Source: Ensifer canadensis (GTDB lineage Bacteria; Pseudomonadota; Alphaproteobacteria; Rhizobiales; Rhizobiaceae). From it: a DNA stretch of 64,000 nt. Shown here piece after piece: positions 54,831 to 63,496 of this stretch. Each line of letters starts with the position of its first letter. Position 1 is the first letter of the stretch. The translations under genes and the position numbers were made by a program. The stretch lies in the NCBI RefSeq assembly GCF_017488845.2, contig NZ_CP083371.1, positions 124,001-188,000 of the forward strand, read 5' to 3'. The notes beneath the pieces were generated by a model. The model ran no database searches. It had not been told where the DNA came from and worked only from the letters and a program-made list of their open reading frames with translations.

Positions 54831-55745
54831 ATGGCACTCTCCACATCATTCAGCTTTGCAGGCAACGCTGCTGCTTCCACCGCCAACTCAATCGAAGGGG
54901 ACAATGCAATGAGCACCATCACCACCAAGGACGGCGTCGAAATCTTCTACAAGGACTGGGGCCCGAAGGATGCGCAGCCGATCGTATTCCACCACGGCTG
55001 GCCGCTGTCGTCGGACGATTGGGATGCCCAGATGCTGTTCTTCCTCGCCAACGGCTACCGCGTCGTTGCCCATGACCGCCGGGGCCACGGCCGTTCGGCG
55101 CAGGTTTCCGACGGTCACGATATGGATCATTACGCCGCAGACGCCTTTGCGGTCGTCGAAGCCCTCGACCTGAAGAACGCCGTTCATATCGGCCACTCCA
55201 CCGGTGGCGGCGAAGTCGCCCGCTATGTCGCAAAGCATGGCGAACCATCCGGCCGCGTCGCCAAGGCCATCCTCGTCTCCGCCGTTCCGCCGCTGATGCT
55301 GAAGACTGAAAGCAATCCTGAAGGCCTGCCGATGGAAGTGTTCGACGGCTTCCGTTCGGCGCTCGCCGCTAACCGCGCGCAGTTCTTTCGCGACGTCCCG
55401 GCCGGTCCGTTCTATGGCTTCAACCGTGACGGTGCGAAAGTCCAGGAAGGAGTGATCCAGAATTGGTGGCGTCAGGGGATGATGGGTGGCGCGAAGGCTC
55501 ATTACGACGGCATCAAGGCCTTCTCCGAGACCGATCAGACCGAGGACTTGAAGGCGATCACTGTTCCGACTCTCGTCCTGCATGGCGAGGACGACCAGAT
55601 CGTACCGATCGCTGACTCGGCGCTGAAGTCGGTCAAGCTTCTGAAGAACGGCACGCTCAAGACCTATCCGGGCTTCTCGCACGGCATGCTGACCGTGAAT
55701 GCCGACGCCTTGAACGCTGACCTTCTCGCCTTCGTTCGGTCTTGA
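54831..55745 (+). CDS. alpha/beta hydrolase, non-haem chloroperoxidase type
   Basis: Cofactor-free haloperoxidase/esterase-like hydrolase (304 residues from 54831). The domain begins at [18 protein letters not shown] (ATG 54909, also with a GGGG ribosome-binding site) and has [22 protein letters not shown], the nucleophile elbow [24 protein letters not shown] with the acid and GFSHGML with the histidine. The 54831 start has GGAGG 5 bases upstream and adds a hydrophobic, alanine-rich stretch that looks like the tail of a Tat signal. A strong hairpin follows the gene. Confidence 0.9.
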   Translation: MALSTSFSFAGNAAASTANSIEGDNAMSTITTKDGVEIFYKDWGPKDAQPIVFHHGWPLSSDDWDAQMLFFLANGYRVVAHDRRGHGRSAQVSDGHDMDHYAADAFAVVEALDLKNAVHIGHSTGGGEVARYVAKHGEPSGRVAKAILVSAVPPLMLKTESNPEGLPMEVFDGFRSALAANRAQFFRDVPAGPFYGFNRDGAKVQEGVIQNWWRQGMMGGAKAHYDGIKAFSETDQTEDLKAITVPTLVLHGEDDQIVPIADSALKSVKLLKNGTLKTYPGFSHGMLTVNADALNADLLAFVRS

Positions 55746-55754
55746 TGTAGAAGT

Positions 55755-55785
55755 TGCGGCCGCGGCAAAACTTGCCACGGCCGCA
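55755..55785 (+). terminator. stem-loop terminator after the hydrolase
   Basis: 14-bp arms TGCGGCCGCGGCAA / TTGCCACGGCCGCA with one G-U type mismatch and a 3-base loop, 10 bases after the stop. Confidence 0.65.
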
Positions 55786-55860
55786 CCCACTTAATCCTAT
55801 AAAACGCGTCAGATTCCATACTGCGAGGGGCCTCGCACGCGGGGTCATGAAACCGTTACC

Positions 55861-56760
55861 TCAGTCTAGCATCACCATCTGAGCTGCCGCCTGCTCCTCG
55901 AAGAATTTCGAGAAAGACGCAATGCGGGGCGGCAATGCCTGATAGGGCGGGTAATAAAGCGTCAGCCACAGATCGGGCGGCGCCCATCCACGCAGGACGT
56001 GAACCAAGCGGCCTGTTTTCAAATGTTCCGAGACATGAAATCCAGGCAGCATCGCCACTCCGGCACCATCAGCTGCCATGTCAGCCAGAACCTCACCGTT
56101 GTTGGCACTGAACGCCCGGCCCGCCGAGATCGTTATGCTCGATCCGCCGTCCGACAAAACCCAGTTTTCCCGCCGGCTTTCGCCGCTATAGGCGAGGCAA
56201 TCGTCGGGCGTCAGTTCGCTGGGATGCTGTATATCGACAAACCGGCTTCCGGGTGCGGCAACGAGAATGCGCGGCACAACGCGGATCTTGCGCCAGATGG
56301 TGAACTTATCCGATGGCTGCGAGGAAATGCGGATCGCAAGGTCGTAGTCGTCGTCGACGATGTTCACCAGACCGTCAGATAGCGAGATTTCAAAGCTCAT
56401 TTTTGGATAGAGCTCCCTGAAGCCCGATAGGATCGGCGGGAGCACGGCCTTGCCGAACCAGGTCGGTGCGCTGATGCGCAACCGTCCCTGATCAGCCTTG
56501 TGCGCATTCATGACATCCCGCCGTGCATCTTCAAGTGTCTTCACGGCCGGCTGGATCTGCGCGGCGAAAATCGCTCCGTCAGTTGTCAGCGAAACCTGCC
56601 TTGTCGTGCGCACGAAGAGCTGCACGCCAAGTTCGGCCTCCAGCGCAGCGATGGCACGGGTCACGGCTGCCGGCGTCATGTCGAGTTCGCGGGCGACCTG
56701 AGCGAAGTTACGTTTTTCGGCGGCGAGTAGGAAGGTTCGGAGGGCTTTGTAGTCGTTCAT
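55861..56760 (-). CDS. LysR-family transcriptional regulator
   Basis: A 299-residue regulator: HTH (about 3-62) YKALRTFLLAAEKRNFAQVARELDMTPAAVTRAIAALEAELGVQLFVRTTR (in part) and a co-inducer domain with RLRISAPTWFGKAVLPPILSGF and MLPGFHVSEHLKTGRLVHVL. It diverges from the ring-cleaving dioxygenase gene with 120 bases between, so it probably controls the dioxygenase, YcaC-type and XapX genes. Confidence 0.9.
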   Translation of the reverse strand: MNDYKALRTFLLAAEKRNFAQVARELDMTPAAVTRAIAALEAELGVQLFVRTTRQVSLTTDGAIFAAQIQPAVKTLEDARRDVMNAHKADQGRLRISAPTWFGKAVLPPILSGFRELYPKMSFEISLSDGLVNIVDDDYDLAIRISSQPSDKFTIWRKIRVVPRILVAAPGSRFVDIQHPSELTPDDCLAYSGESRRENWVLSDGGSSITISAGRAFSANNGEVLADMAADGAGVAMLPGFHVSEHLKTGRLVHVLRGWAPPDLWLTLYYPPYQALPPRIASFSKFFEEQAAAQMVMLD

Positions 56761-56880
56761 CTCGATTATTTCAAAAATAGCAATTCAATCGGAAGAAATA
56801 TTGCAATTCCGCGAATCCATCAACCCGGTTACATCTTTCTCCATCGAAACGGACAAAGCCAACGAAGAAAGGCACCGGCC

Positions 56881-57813
56881 ATGATCAAGGATATCAAGGG
56901 ACTGCATCACGTTACCTCGATGGCGTCGGATGCGCGCGAAAACAACAAGTTTTTCACCGACGCCCTCGGACTGCGCCGCGTGAAGAAGACCGTCAACTTC
57001 GACGATCCCAGTGTCTATCACCTCTATTATGGTGACGAGAACGGGACGCCCGGCACGGTCATGACCTACTTTCCGTTCCAGAATATGATGATTGGCCGCC
57101 CAGGTGTGGGCGAGGTGGGCGAGACCCAGTTCTCCATCCCCAAGGGCTCGCTCGGCTTCTGGAAGGATCGCCTAGTTGCCAAGGGCGTCGGTGGATTGGA
57201 AACAGACGCAGCGTTCGGCGCCAACCGCCTCCGTTTAATCGGACCTGATGGCGACGGGCTCGCCCTGGTCGAAACGGCCGATGACACCCGTGCCCCCTGG
57301 ATCGCGGAGGGCATCTCAGACCAGACGGCCATTCGCGGCTTTGCCGGCGCCCGCTTCAACCTGCATGATACGGCGGCCACGGAGGAACTGCTTGGTTTCA
57401 TGGGCTACCAGCGTGCCGAGACCGAAGGCGACGTGACCCGCTTTATCATCCCCGGCGGCAACGGTGCCGATACGATCGATCTAGCAGCGCTTCCGAAAAC
57501 GCCGTTTGCCCGCCAAGGTGCCGGCTCGGTCCACCATATTGCCTTTGCCGTCGACAACCGCGAGAAGCAGCTCGAAGTGCGCAAGGCGCTGATGGATACC
57601 GGCTACCAGGTGACTCCGGTCATCGACCGAGATTACTTCTGGGCGATCTATTTCCGGACCCCGGGTGGGATCCTGTTCGAAATTGCGACCAACGAGCCCG
57701 GCTTCGATCGTGATGAAGACACCGCACATCTCGGCGAAGCGCTCAAGCTTCCGAACCGATATGAAGCCTTCCGTGACCAGATCGAAGAAAACCTGGTTCC
57801 GCTTGCCGCATAG
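56881..57813 (+). CDS. ring-cleaving dioxygenase (MhqO/VOC family)
   Basis: A 310-residue protein of two VOC modules. The metal ligands fit the extradiol pattern: His9/His10 in GLHHVTS, His in GSVHHIAFAV (about 218) and Glu in GILFEIATNEPGF (about 269). Similar MhqO-type enzymes belong to quinone/electrophile responses and are thought to cleave hydroquinones. The LysR gene is divergent; YcaC-type and XapX genes follow on the same strand. Confidence 0.9.
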   Translation: MIKDIKGLHHVTSMASDARENNKFFTDALGLRRVKKTVNFDDPSVYHLYYGDENGTPGTVMTYFPFQNMMIGRPGVGEVGETQFSIPKGSLGFWKDRLVAKGVGGLETDAAFGANRLRLIGPDGDGLALVETADDTRAPWIAEGISDQTAIRGFAGARFNLHDTAATEELLGFMGYQRAETEGDVTRFIIPGGNGADTIDLAALPKTPFARQGAGSVHHIAFAVDNREKQLEVRKALMDTGYQVTPVIDRDYFWAIYFRTPGGILFEIATNEPGFDRDEDTAHLGEALKLPNRYEAFRDQIEENLVPLAA

Positions 57814-57948
57814 GATCCGATCTGAACCGGTCCCCTGATCAACACACATCTTCACTTTCGAGACGGCTGCCTGAGCCAGGCAGTCGACCGCCGAAGGCTT
57901 ATCAATTTCAAACGCCACACCGCACCAGACATCAAAGGGAGAACTAAA

Positions 57949-58638
57949 ATGTCCAAGCTCGAAGTCCTGACCCCCGTCAACAGCCAGCTCATCTTCATCG
58001 ACCAGCAGCCGCAGATGGCATTCGGCGTCCAGTCGATCGATCGGCAAGTGCTGAAGAACAACGTCGTGGGCCTCGCCAAGGCCGCCAAGGTCTTCGATAT
58101 TCCGACGACGATCACCACCGTCGAGACCGAATCCTTCTCCGGCCACACCTATCCCGAACTGCTCGCCGTCTTCCCGGAAAACGACATCCTCGAGCGCACT
58201 TCGATGAACTCCTGGGACGATCAGAACGTCCGCGATGCGCTGGCGAAGAATGCTGCGAACGGCCGCAAGAAGATTGTCGTGTCAGGTCTGTGGACCGAAG
58301 TCTGCAACACGACCTTCGCACTCTCGGCTCTCCGCGATGTTCCGGACTACGAGATCTACATGGTTGCCGATGCTTCCGGCGGCACTTCGGCCGACGCACA
58401 CAAATACGCAATGGACCGCATGGTTCAAGCCGGCGTCATTCCGGTGACCTGGCAGCAGGTCCTCCTTGAGTGGCAGCGCGACTGGGCGCGGAAGGAAACC
58501 TATGACGCCGTCACCACGCTGTTGAAGGAGCATTCCGGCGCCTACGGCATGGGCATCGATTATGCCTACACCATGGTCCACAAGGCCGCTGAACGCGTCA
58601 CGCACGGCAAGCGGATTGGCCCGAACCCGGCAAAGTAA
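57949..58638 (+). CDS. YcaC-type cysteine hydrolase (isochorismatase-like fold)
   Basis: A 229-residue amidohydrolase-like protein. The family triad is visible as D18 (LIFIDQQPQM), R83 (ILERTSMNSWDD, Arg as in YcaC) and C119 (GLWTEVCNTTFAL). A regular DASGGTSADAHKYAMDRMVQAG segment follows. The natural substrates of YcaC are unknown. It lies 135 bases after the dioxygenase; a stem-loop separates it from the XapX gene. Confidence 0.88.
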   Translation: MSKLEVLTPVNSQLIFIDQQPQMAFGVQSIDRQVLKNNVVGLAKAAKVFDIPTTITTVETESFSGHTYPELLAVFPENDILERTSMNSWDDQNVRDALAKNAANGRKKIVVSGLWTEVCNTTFALSALRDVPDYEIYMVADASGGTSADAHKYAMDRMVQAGVIPVTWQQVLLEWQRDWARKETYDAVTTLLKEHSGAYGMGIDYAYTMVHKAAERVTHGKRIGPNPAK

Positions 58639-58651
58639 CCCAGCAAGAACA

Positions 58652-58684
58652 GCCGCTCCGCCAGGACAAGCCCGTCGGAGCGGC
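58652..58684 (+). terminator. stem-loop between the YcaC-type and XapX genes
   Basis: 9-bp arms GCCGCTCCG / CGGAGCGGC with a 15-base loop, 13 bases after the stop; no T tract. Confidence 0.45.
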
Positions 58685-58711
58685 AATCTCATCTCAGCGA
58701 GGACGAATTCC

Positions 58712-58999
58712 ATGAAATTCTATCTCATGTCCATCGGTGCCGGCTTGCTGGTCGGCATTGTCTATAGCCTCCTCAATGTGCGTTCGCCGGCCCCGCCGGT
58801 TGTCGCCCTGGTTGGCCTTCTTGGCATCCTCGTTGGCGAGCAGCTTGTGCCTTTTGCCAGAACGCTGTGGAGCAAGGAGCCCGCCGCCGTTTCCTGGATC
58901 AACCAGATCAAGCCGCACATGTTCGGTCATATGCCGAAGGGTGGGAACCAAAATGATCTCGCTGCGGCTCGTCAGGTTCAGGTCAAGTCTGATAGCTGA
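58712..58999 (+). CDS. XapX-domain membrane protein
   Basis: A 95-residue protein. The XapX domain (about 1-52) MKFYLMSIGAGLLVGIVYSLLNVRSPAPPVVALVGLLGILVGEQL (in part) has two helices; a soluble C-terminal tail of about 40 residues follows. Function unknown; XapX genes often accompany YcaC-type hydrolases. GAGGA precedes the ATG at 58712. Confidence 0.82.
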   Translation: MKFYLMSIGAGLLVGIVYSLLNVRSPAPPVVALVGLLGILVGEQLVPFARTLWSKEPAAVSWINQIKPHMFGHMPKGGNQNDLAAARQVQVKSDS

Positions 59000-59179
59000 C
59001 CGCCAAGAGGAGAGTAGCATTGCGGTTCGCGGCGACACCTAGCCATTGCCCAATATCCAGGGACCGCTCACCAAACGGCGCGATGGCCGAGATAGGTCGC
59101 TACGACTTTGCCGTCCTCGATGTCGAGCGCGGCCCCACTGTAGTTTGCTGCCGGCTCCGCAACGCAGCGAGCCTGTCAG

Positions 59180-59256
59180 GCAGAGGGGAACCTGAAGACG
59201 AGGGCCTATCGCGACGTCGCTGGCATCTGGACGGCTACGGCCCCTCGGGTCGCTGA
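59180..59256 (+). pseudogene. remnant of a GH24 (phage-type) lysozyme
   Basis: The plus strand reads EGNLKTRAYRDVAGIWT and, one base out of frame, GYGPSG. Together they recreate the catalytic motif E-G-x-x-x-x-A-Y-x-D-x-x-G-x-x-T-x-G-Y-G of family 24 lysozymes. Nothing else of the gene is recognisable. A short motif, so chance resemblance is possible. Confidence 0.4.
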
Positions 59257-59424
59257 TCTCAGGTGAATTGAATTGCGGGTATGTCGTTCGCAACCACAGG
59301 CATTCCGACTTTGGCCTCTCCATGAAAAGCTTTCCACCAGTTCAATTAGAAGCCGCCGCGAGGGATCACCTTTTATCGCGCGGTGACGGAGGAGAGGGCA
59401 AATCGCGGTGACGGAGACGGAGTT

Positions 59425-59640
59425 TCAGGAACTACCCTTTTCGCGCAGCAAGGTTGAATTGTCCGCCCGTTCGAGCTTAGCGAGGTGTTCCGCGCAGATT
59501 GTTTTGACCGGATCGTAGAGAACGGAAGTTCGAGCGGTCAGCCATGCCATTGCCTCCTCGCTGATCTCGTAGTGTCCCGAGTAGCGGGCTTTCACATACG
59601 CCTCATTCAGCGTGTTGAACCATGACTGCGATGTTGATCC
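59425..59640 (-). pseudogene. C-terminal fragment of a HEPN-domain protein
   Basis: The minus strand encodes SWFNTLNEAYVKARYSGHYEISEEAMAWLTAR... followed by VKTICAEHLAKLERAD and a stop at 59425. AYVKARYSxHYxI is typical of HEPN-domain proteins associated with nucleotidyltransferases. No start codon and no upstream domain are present; an in-frame stop lies near 59680. A truncated remnant. Confidence 0.55.
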
Positions 59641-59962
59641 CGAGGTCAGGCGTCCGTCAGGCGCACATCCTGACCCTCAGCCAAAGGGACCCATTGCCCC
59701 GACCGCGATCATTTTGGAGCGGTCAACATGACCAGGACAATTGCGGTGAGAAACGGGCTGATAGACAGCAGCGCAATGATGTACGTCCCGGCAAACAATA
59801 CATCGATCGCCAGGTGGCTCGCGCCCATCGAGCGCTACTTGAGAGAGGTTCGGTCGGTCTCGCCGGAGTTCTGAAACTCCAACACGGCGTTCCGAGGAGG
59901 GGCCCACCCCTTCACAAGGGCCCCTGTAACGACGCTTGCCATGCAGATGCTAACCAATCGAA
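59641..59962. other. intergenic region with a possible tiny membrane peptide
   Basis: A 39-residue hydrophobic minus-strand frame (59709-59828, LFAGTYIIALLSISPFL...) lacks a ribosome-binding site. Nothing else seen. Confidence 0.3.
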
Positions 59963-61195
59963 TTAACTCGCCGATCTCTTGGCGAGATGGTTCACCAACC
60001 GTGCTGCTTCCTCAGCAACCCCAGGTATAACTCCCGACTTCCGAGTCGAGGCAAAATCGAGGCCGGAAAAATACAGTCCGGGAACGAATCCGATCCCCTC
60101 CTCGTGAATAGGCTGGCCGTCGTCGTCGATGGTGTCCGGGACTTTGATCCACCGGAAATCGCCTCTGAAGCCCGTGCACCAGATTACCGACGCTATGCCG
60201 CTCGTCGCCAATTCGATTGAGCGGATCGGTGGATCGGCGAGGCGTGGGGCGATCACCTCGGCAGGATCATCCTCGGCAGGCGGCGCGTTCAGCCCGGCGC
60301 GCCCGATGTAAGCGTCAATAAGGCGCTTGACGTTGGCTGAGCTCTCGTCGGCAAAACGCATGTGCTCATCCAGGTTGTCGCCGAATACCAGGCTGCCATT
60401 CGTCATACCCAAGAAGCGACCGAGCAACACGACCCCCTGGGCGCTCAGCGATTGCAGGCTGATGGTGTGGGTGGCACCAAGCAAGCCTCGCGGCGGCAGC
60501 TTCCCCGATGGCAGGATGATTTCCCTGCGCGGTACGTCGAAATAGCCGGACAGGGTCATCCAATTGAAGATGTCGCCGCCGCGATAATAGCGGACCAGAC
60601 GGCCGACTCGGCTCGTCGCCAGAAAGACCGAGCGTCCCGCGAGTGCCAAGTCCTCGGCAATCTGGTCGCCCGATTGACCGCTGCCGACTACAAGAACAGC
60701 ACCTTGTTCCAACTCGGCTGCATTGCGATAGGCCGAGGAATCGAGTTGGCGGACCGTTGCCGGCAGTTCCGCCGACTCAGGCGACCGTTTCGGACAGTTC
60801 AGGCTACCGCTCGCGACGACGACGTTGCGGGCCTGAAAGACACCACGCGGTGTCGTCACAAGAAAGAGTTCGTCATCTCGGGACAGTTCCTCTGCTGGAG
60901 TCCCGGTTATCACCGGCAATTGGTGCCGCTCAACATACTTCTCGAGATAAGCGACAAATTGATGCTGTGTGCTGGCACCCCAGGGATCAGGCACGTCATG
61001 GGAATCACCGGGCAGCAGCGAGCGAATGTTAGGCGAGTTCAGACGGAAGGAATCCCAGCGCTGGGTCCGCCAGGTTTCTCCGATGCAGCCTCGCTCAAGC
61101 ACCTGATGATCGCGACCTTGCTGCTTGAGTAAATAACTGATCCCAAGCCCGGCCGAGCCCGCTCCGACGACAACCACGTCAAGTATCCCCGCCAT
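59963..61195 (-). CDS. flavin-containing monooxygenase-like oxidoreductase (CzcO/TrkA-like)
   Basis: A 410-residue FAD/NAD(P) flavoprotein. The FAD Rossmann motif VVVGAGSAGLGISYLL is at about 8-23, then IGETWRTQRWDSFRLNSP, and the NADPH Rossmann motif VLVVGSGQSGDQIAEDL at about 170-186. GYFDVPRREIILPSG and the C-terminal CTGFRGDFRW and GLYFSGLDFAS complete the family. The ATG at 61195 follows GGGAGG. Members hydroxylate small molecules or serve in metal-tolerance loci; the substrate is unknown. Confidence 0.88.
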   Translation of the reverse strand: MAGILDVVVVGAGSAGLGISYLLKQQGRDHQVLERGCIGETWRTQRWDSFRLNSPNIRSLLPGDSHDVPDPWGASTQHQFVAYLEKYVERHQLPVITGTPAEELSRDDELFLVTTPRGVFQARNVVVASGSLNCPKRSPESAELPATVRQLDSSAYRNAAELEQGAVLVVGSGQSGDQIAEDLALAGRSVFLATSRVGRLVRYYRGGDIFNWMTLSGYFDVPRREIILPSGKLPPRGLLGATHTISLQSLSAQGVVLLGRFLGMTNGSLVFGDNLDEHMRFADESSANVKRLIDAYIGRAGLNAPPAEDDPAEVIAPRLADPPIRSIELATSGIASVIWCTGFRGDFRWIKVPDTIDDDGQPIHEEGIGFVPGLYFSGLDFASTRKSGVIPGVAEEAARLVNHLAKRSAS

Positions 61196-61828
61196 GGCAC
61201 ATCCTCCCAACAAGACGGCATCGTAGGAATCGAAGCGCGACGGCCCCGGATCAACGTTCAGGCGGACCTGCTGGCGGTGCCGCCATCTGCCTGGTCCTGG
61301 ATGACGGTAACATGGATTCGATCAACTCTAAGGAGAAAGGCGTTGTTCGTTTGTGTGCCCGCAGGCCAGCAGCATCCCCAAGTCTCAACGACTGAATGCG
61401 GGAAAGCGCGCCGTTATCCCATGCTCGTTCCTGGGAGCAGACCCGAGGCTACGCCCTCAGCAAGGAAAGAAGTTTCACTGCCTGGCAGAGCTGTCGGATG
61501 AGATGATCGATGAGGCCCTCGAAATCGCTGTCGATGCGCCCTCGAACAACACGCTTCGCTCGATCTGGAACTTCGGTGGCAGGACCGCTATATGCCAGGG
61601 GAATCCCTGCTAAACGGTCCAACGCCTTAACGTGCAACCGCTTCGGATGCGACGGCTGGTAGTGCCGTCATTTCAAGGCCCGCCGCGGTGGCGATCATGC
61701 TCACTGTGCGTCGCCGAATTGTGCGTGACCAATCTAGCGCTCTGCAGCTCAACGCTCGTCTAACGCCAAGTTTTTTGAGATATTGAGTATGGCAGGTCAC
61801 CCGATCTGCCCAGTTGAGGGAGGATGTC
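61196..61828. other. intergenic region with decayed coding DNA
   Basis: No intact gene. The only recognisable part is the possible FAD-oxidoreductase tail at 61470-61613. Confidence 0.4.
61470..61613 (+). pseudogene. possible fragment of a berberine-bridge-type FAD oxidoreductase
   Basis: The frame reads LSDEMIDEALEIAVDAPSNNTL, then IWNFGGRTA, resembling the segment L-S-D-x-x-I-D... A-P-S...GG found in the C-terminal half of FAD-linked oxidoreductases of the BBE group. The FAD-binding half is missing and the frame soon stops. Confidence 0.3.
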
Positions 61829-62161
61829 ATGCCACTGTTCATAACCACAGGGTGCTATACAACCACGTCAGCGAAGGGAATGATTGACAGTCCATCGGAC
61901 CGAGAAAAGGCGGCCCGTGGCATCATGGAAGCAGCGGGCGGGAAACTGCATTCTTTCTACGTTACGACGGGCGAAACCGACTGGATGGCAATCACGGAAT
62001 TCGACGATGGCGCTGACGTGGTCCCCGCACTTCTCGTTGTCAGCGCATCGGGAGCTGTATCGAATGTAAAAACCGTGCGAGCCTACACGGGCGCGGAATT
62101 CCAGGCTGCGCAAGAGAAGGCGGGCAAAATCGCATCTTCCTATGGGCCCCCAGCAAAATAA
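61829..62161 (+). CDS. GYD-domain protein
   Basis: A 110-residue protein with the GYD fold (ferredoxin-like dimer): LFITTGCYTTTSAKGMIDSPSDREKAARGIMEAAGGKLHSFYVTTGETDW (in part) and VRAYTGAEFQAAQEKAG. The name-giving G-x-x-D region appears as TGETDWMAITEF. GGGAGG precedes the ATG at 61829. Function of the family unknown. Confidence 0.85.
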   Translation: MPLFITTGCYTTTSAKGMIDSPSDREKAARGIMEAAGGKLHSFYVTTGETDWMAITEFDDGADVVPALLVVSASGAVSNVKTVRAYTGAEFQAAQEKAGKIASSYGPPAK

Positions 62162-62180
62162 GCAGGCCGCTGGTTGAAAC

Positions 62181-62214
62181 GTTTTTGGCAGCGGAACCTC
62201 CGCTGCCAGAAACG
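62181..62214. terminator. stem-loop after the GYD gene
   Basis: Arms GTTTTTGGCAGCGG / CCGCTGCCAGAAAC with a 5-base loop; the 14 pairs include one G-U. Located 20 bases after the stop. Confidence 0.55.
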
Positions 62215-62960
62215 AGGTGCATTTTCCCCAATGTAGACGCACGTTCCTCCCCGCCACAGTACATTGCCGCGCTTTGGTGTTTTGTACTTGGCGACAACGT
62301 TCACGTGCTCGCTCGCGATGGTGACTGGCACGCCCTAGCCATAGTCGCATGTTCCGCCCGGACAGGGAGCGGATTATCGAAGCCATGCACCCTTATCGCC
62401 ATCAGTCGCCCCCTGGATGTCATCTTCGGATGCGGAGAGCTGATACGCACGATCCTTCTGAGCTGCGCGTAAGCGACCGCCCACTGACCAGCAGTGATAT
62501 AGCGCAGGGCGGTGATGAGAGGCGACGACGCGCGGGACAGGAGGTATGTCTCCGGGCTCGTCCGAAATCTGTGCCTACCTGTTTTTGAACTGACGTCGCT
62601 ATCCCCGATCTGTCGCACACACGGCTTGGCGCTGGATCCTTCGATTGTCTGCTGCAGCGTCTCATGAAGCGAAAGCGGTCGATCGCCGAGCGAGTTCTTT
62701 GGCCAGCCGAGACCACCGAGAGCGAGACGAAGATGCTTTATTACGCGGTGGTGGCGGCCTCAGACGTCGAGCTTGAGACAGTCTTTCGTGAACTCATGCA
62801 CTGAGCGGACAAACATCTAGCAACCGGCCTGGCCACAACAGCTAAGATCGCAGCTCTCGGCGTGACGCGGACCCGGCAGTCTACGGCGCAACCTTTCAAT
62901 TCGCACGGCAAAAACGGCCAGCGCCCAGCGTTGACCGTTGACGCTGCACTCAGCCACATG
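62215..62960. other. intergenic region, no gene assigned
   Basis: A short plus-strand frame (62664-62804, about 46 residues, MKRKRSIAERVLWPAE...) has no recognisable family. Nothing else is supported. Confidence 0.4.
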
Positions 62961-62966
62961 TACCGA

Positions 62967-62995
62967 TTGACACACTGTTTACCGATCGGTACAGT
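62967..62995 (+). promoter_or_regulatory. promoter with overlapping TetR-type operator
   Basis: TTGACA (62967-62972), 17-base spacer, TACAGT (62990-62995). The perfect palindrome TACCGATCGGTA (62980-62991) covers the spacer and the start of the -10; a partial copy TACCGAT lies at 62961. It drives the DUF1348-tetR operon, and the position predicts autorepression. Confidence 0.7.
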
Positions 62996-63013
62996 GAAAA
63001 GGATCTGGAGATC

Positions 63014-63493
63014 ATGACCATGACTGAACAACGCCCACCACTGCCCCCTTTCACCCGCGAATCGGCAGCGGCCAAAGTCCGAGCTGCAGAGGACGGATGG
63101 AACAGTTGCGATCCGCACCGCGTGTCCCTCGCCTACAGCGTCGACAGCTATTGGCGTAACCGCGCGGAATTTGTCCAAGGACGCGAACGTATCGTCGAGT
63201 TCCTGGCGAGGAAGTGGACAAAAGAACTCGAATACCGGCTGATCAAGGAGCTGTGGGCTCATGACGGCGACCGCATCGGGGTGCGCTTCGCCTACGAGTA
63301 CCGCGACGACTCCGGGAACTGGTACCGGGCATACGGCAACGAAAACTGGGAGTTCGACGAAAACGGGCTGATGCACCACCGTTATGCCTGCATCAATGAT
63401 CTGCCGATCGAAGAATCTGAACGCAAATTCTTCTGGGATCGGTCTGGGCCCAGGCCAGCGGACCACCCGGGACTTTCCGAATTGGGACTGTAG
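63014..63493 (+). CDS. DUF1348 (SnoaL/NTF2-like) protein
   Basis: A 159-residue NTF2-like-fold protein: [52 protein letters not shown], then [41 protein letters not shown] (in part). Function unknown; often paired with a TetR gene. The ATG has GGAG upstream, and the tetR gene starts 3 bases after the stop. Confidence 0.88.
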   Translation: MTMTEQRPPLPPFTRESAAAKVRAAEDGWNSCDPHRVSLAYSVDSYWRNRAEFVQGRERIVEFLARKWTKELEYRLIKELWAHDGDRIGVRFAYEYRDDSGNWYRAYGNENWEFDENGLMHHRYACINDLPIEESERKFFWDRSGPRPADHPGLSELGL

Positions 63494-63496
63494 CAC

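Noticed and set aside
53360..58999. Possible secondary-metabolite cluster around the haloperoxidase-type hydrolase
   Set aside because: No biosynthetic core enzyme is present; the genes fit stress detoxification and efflux better.
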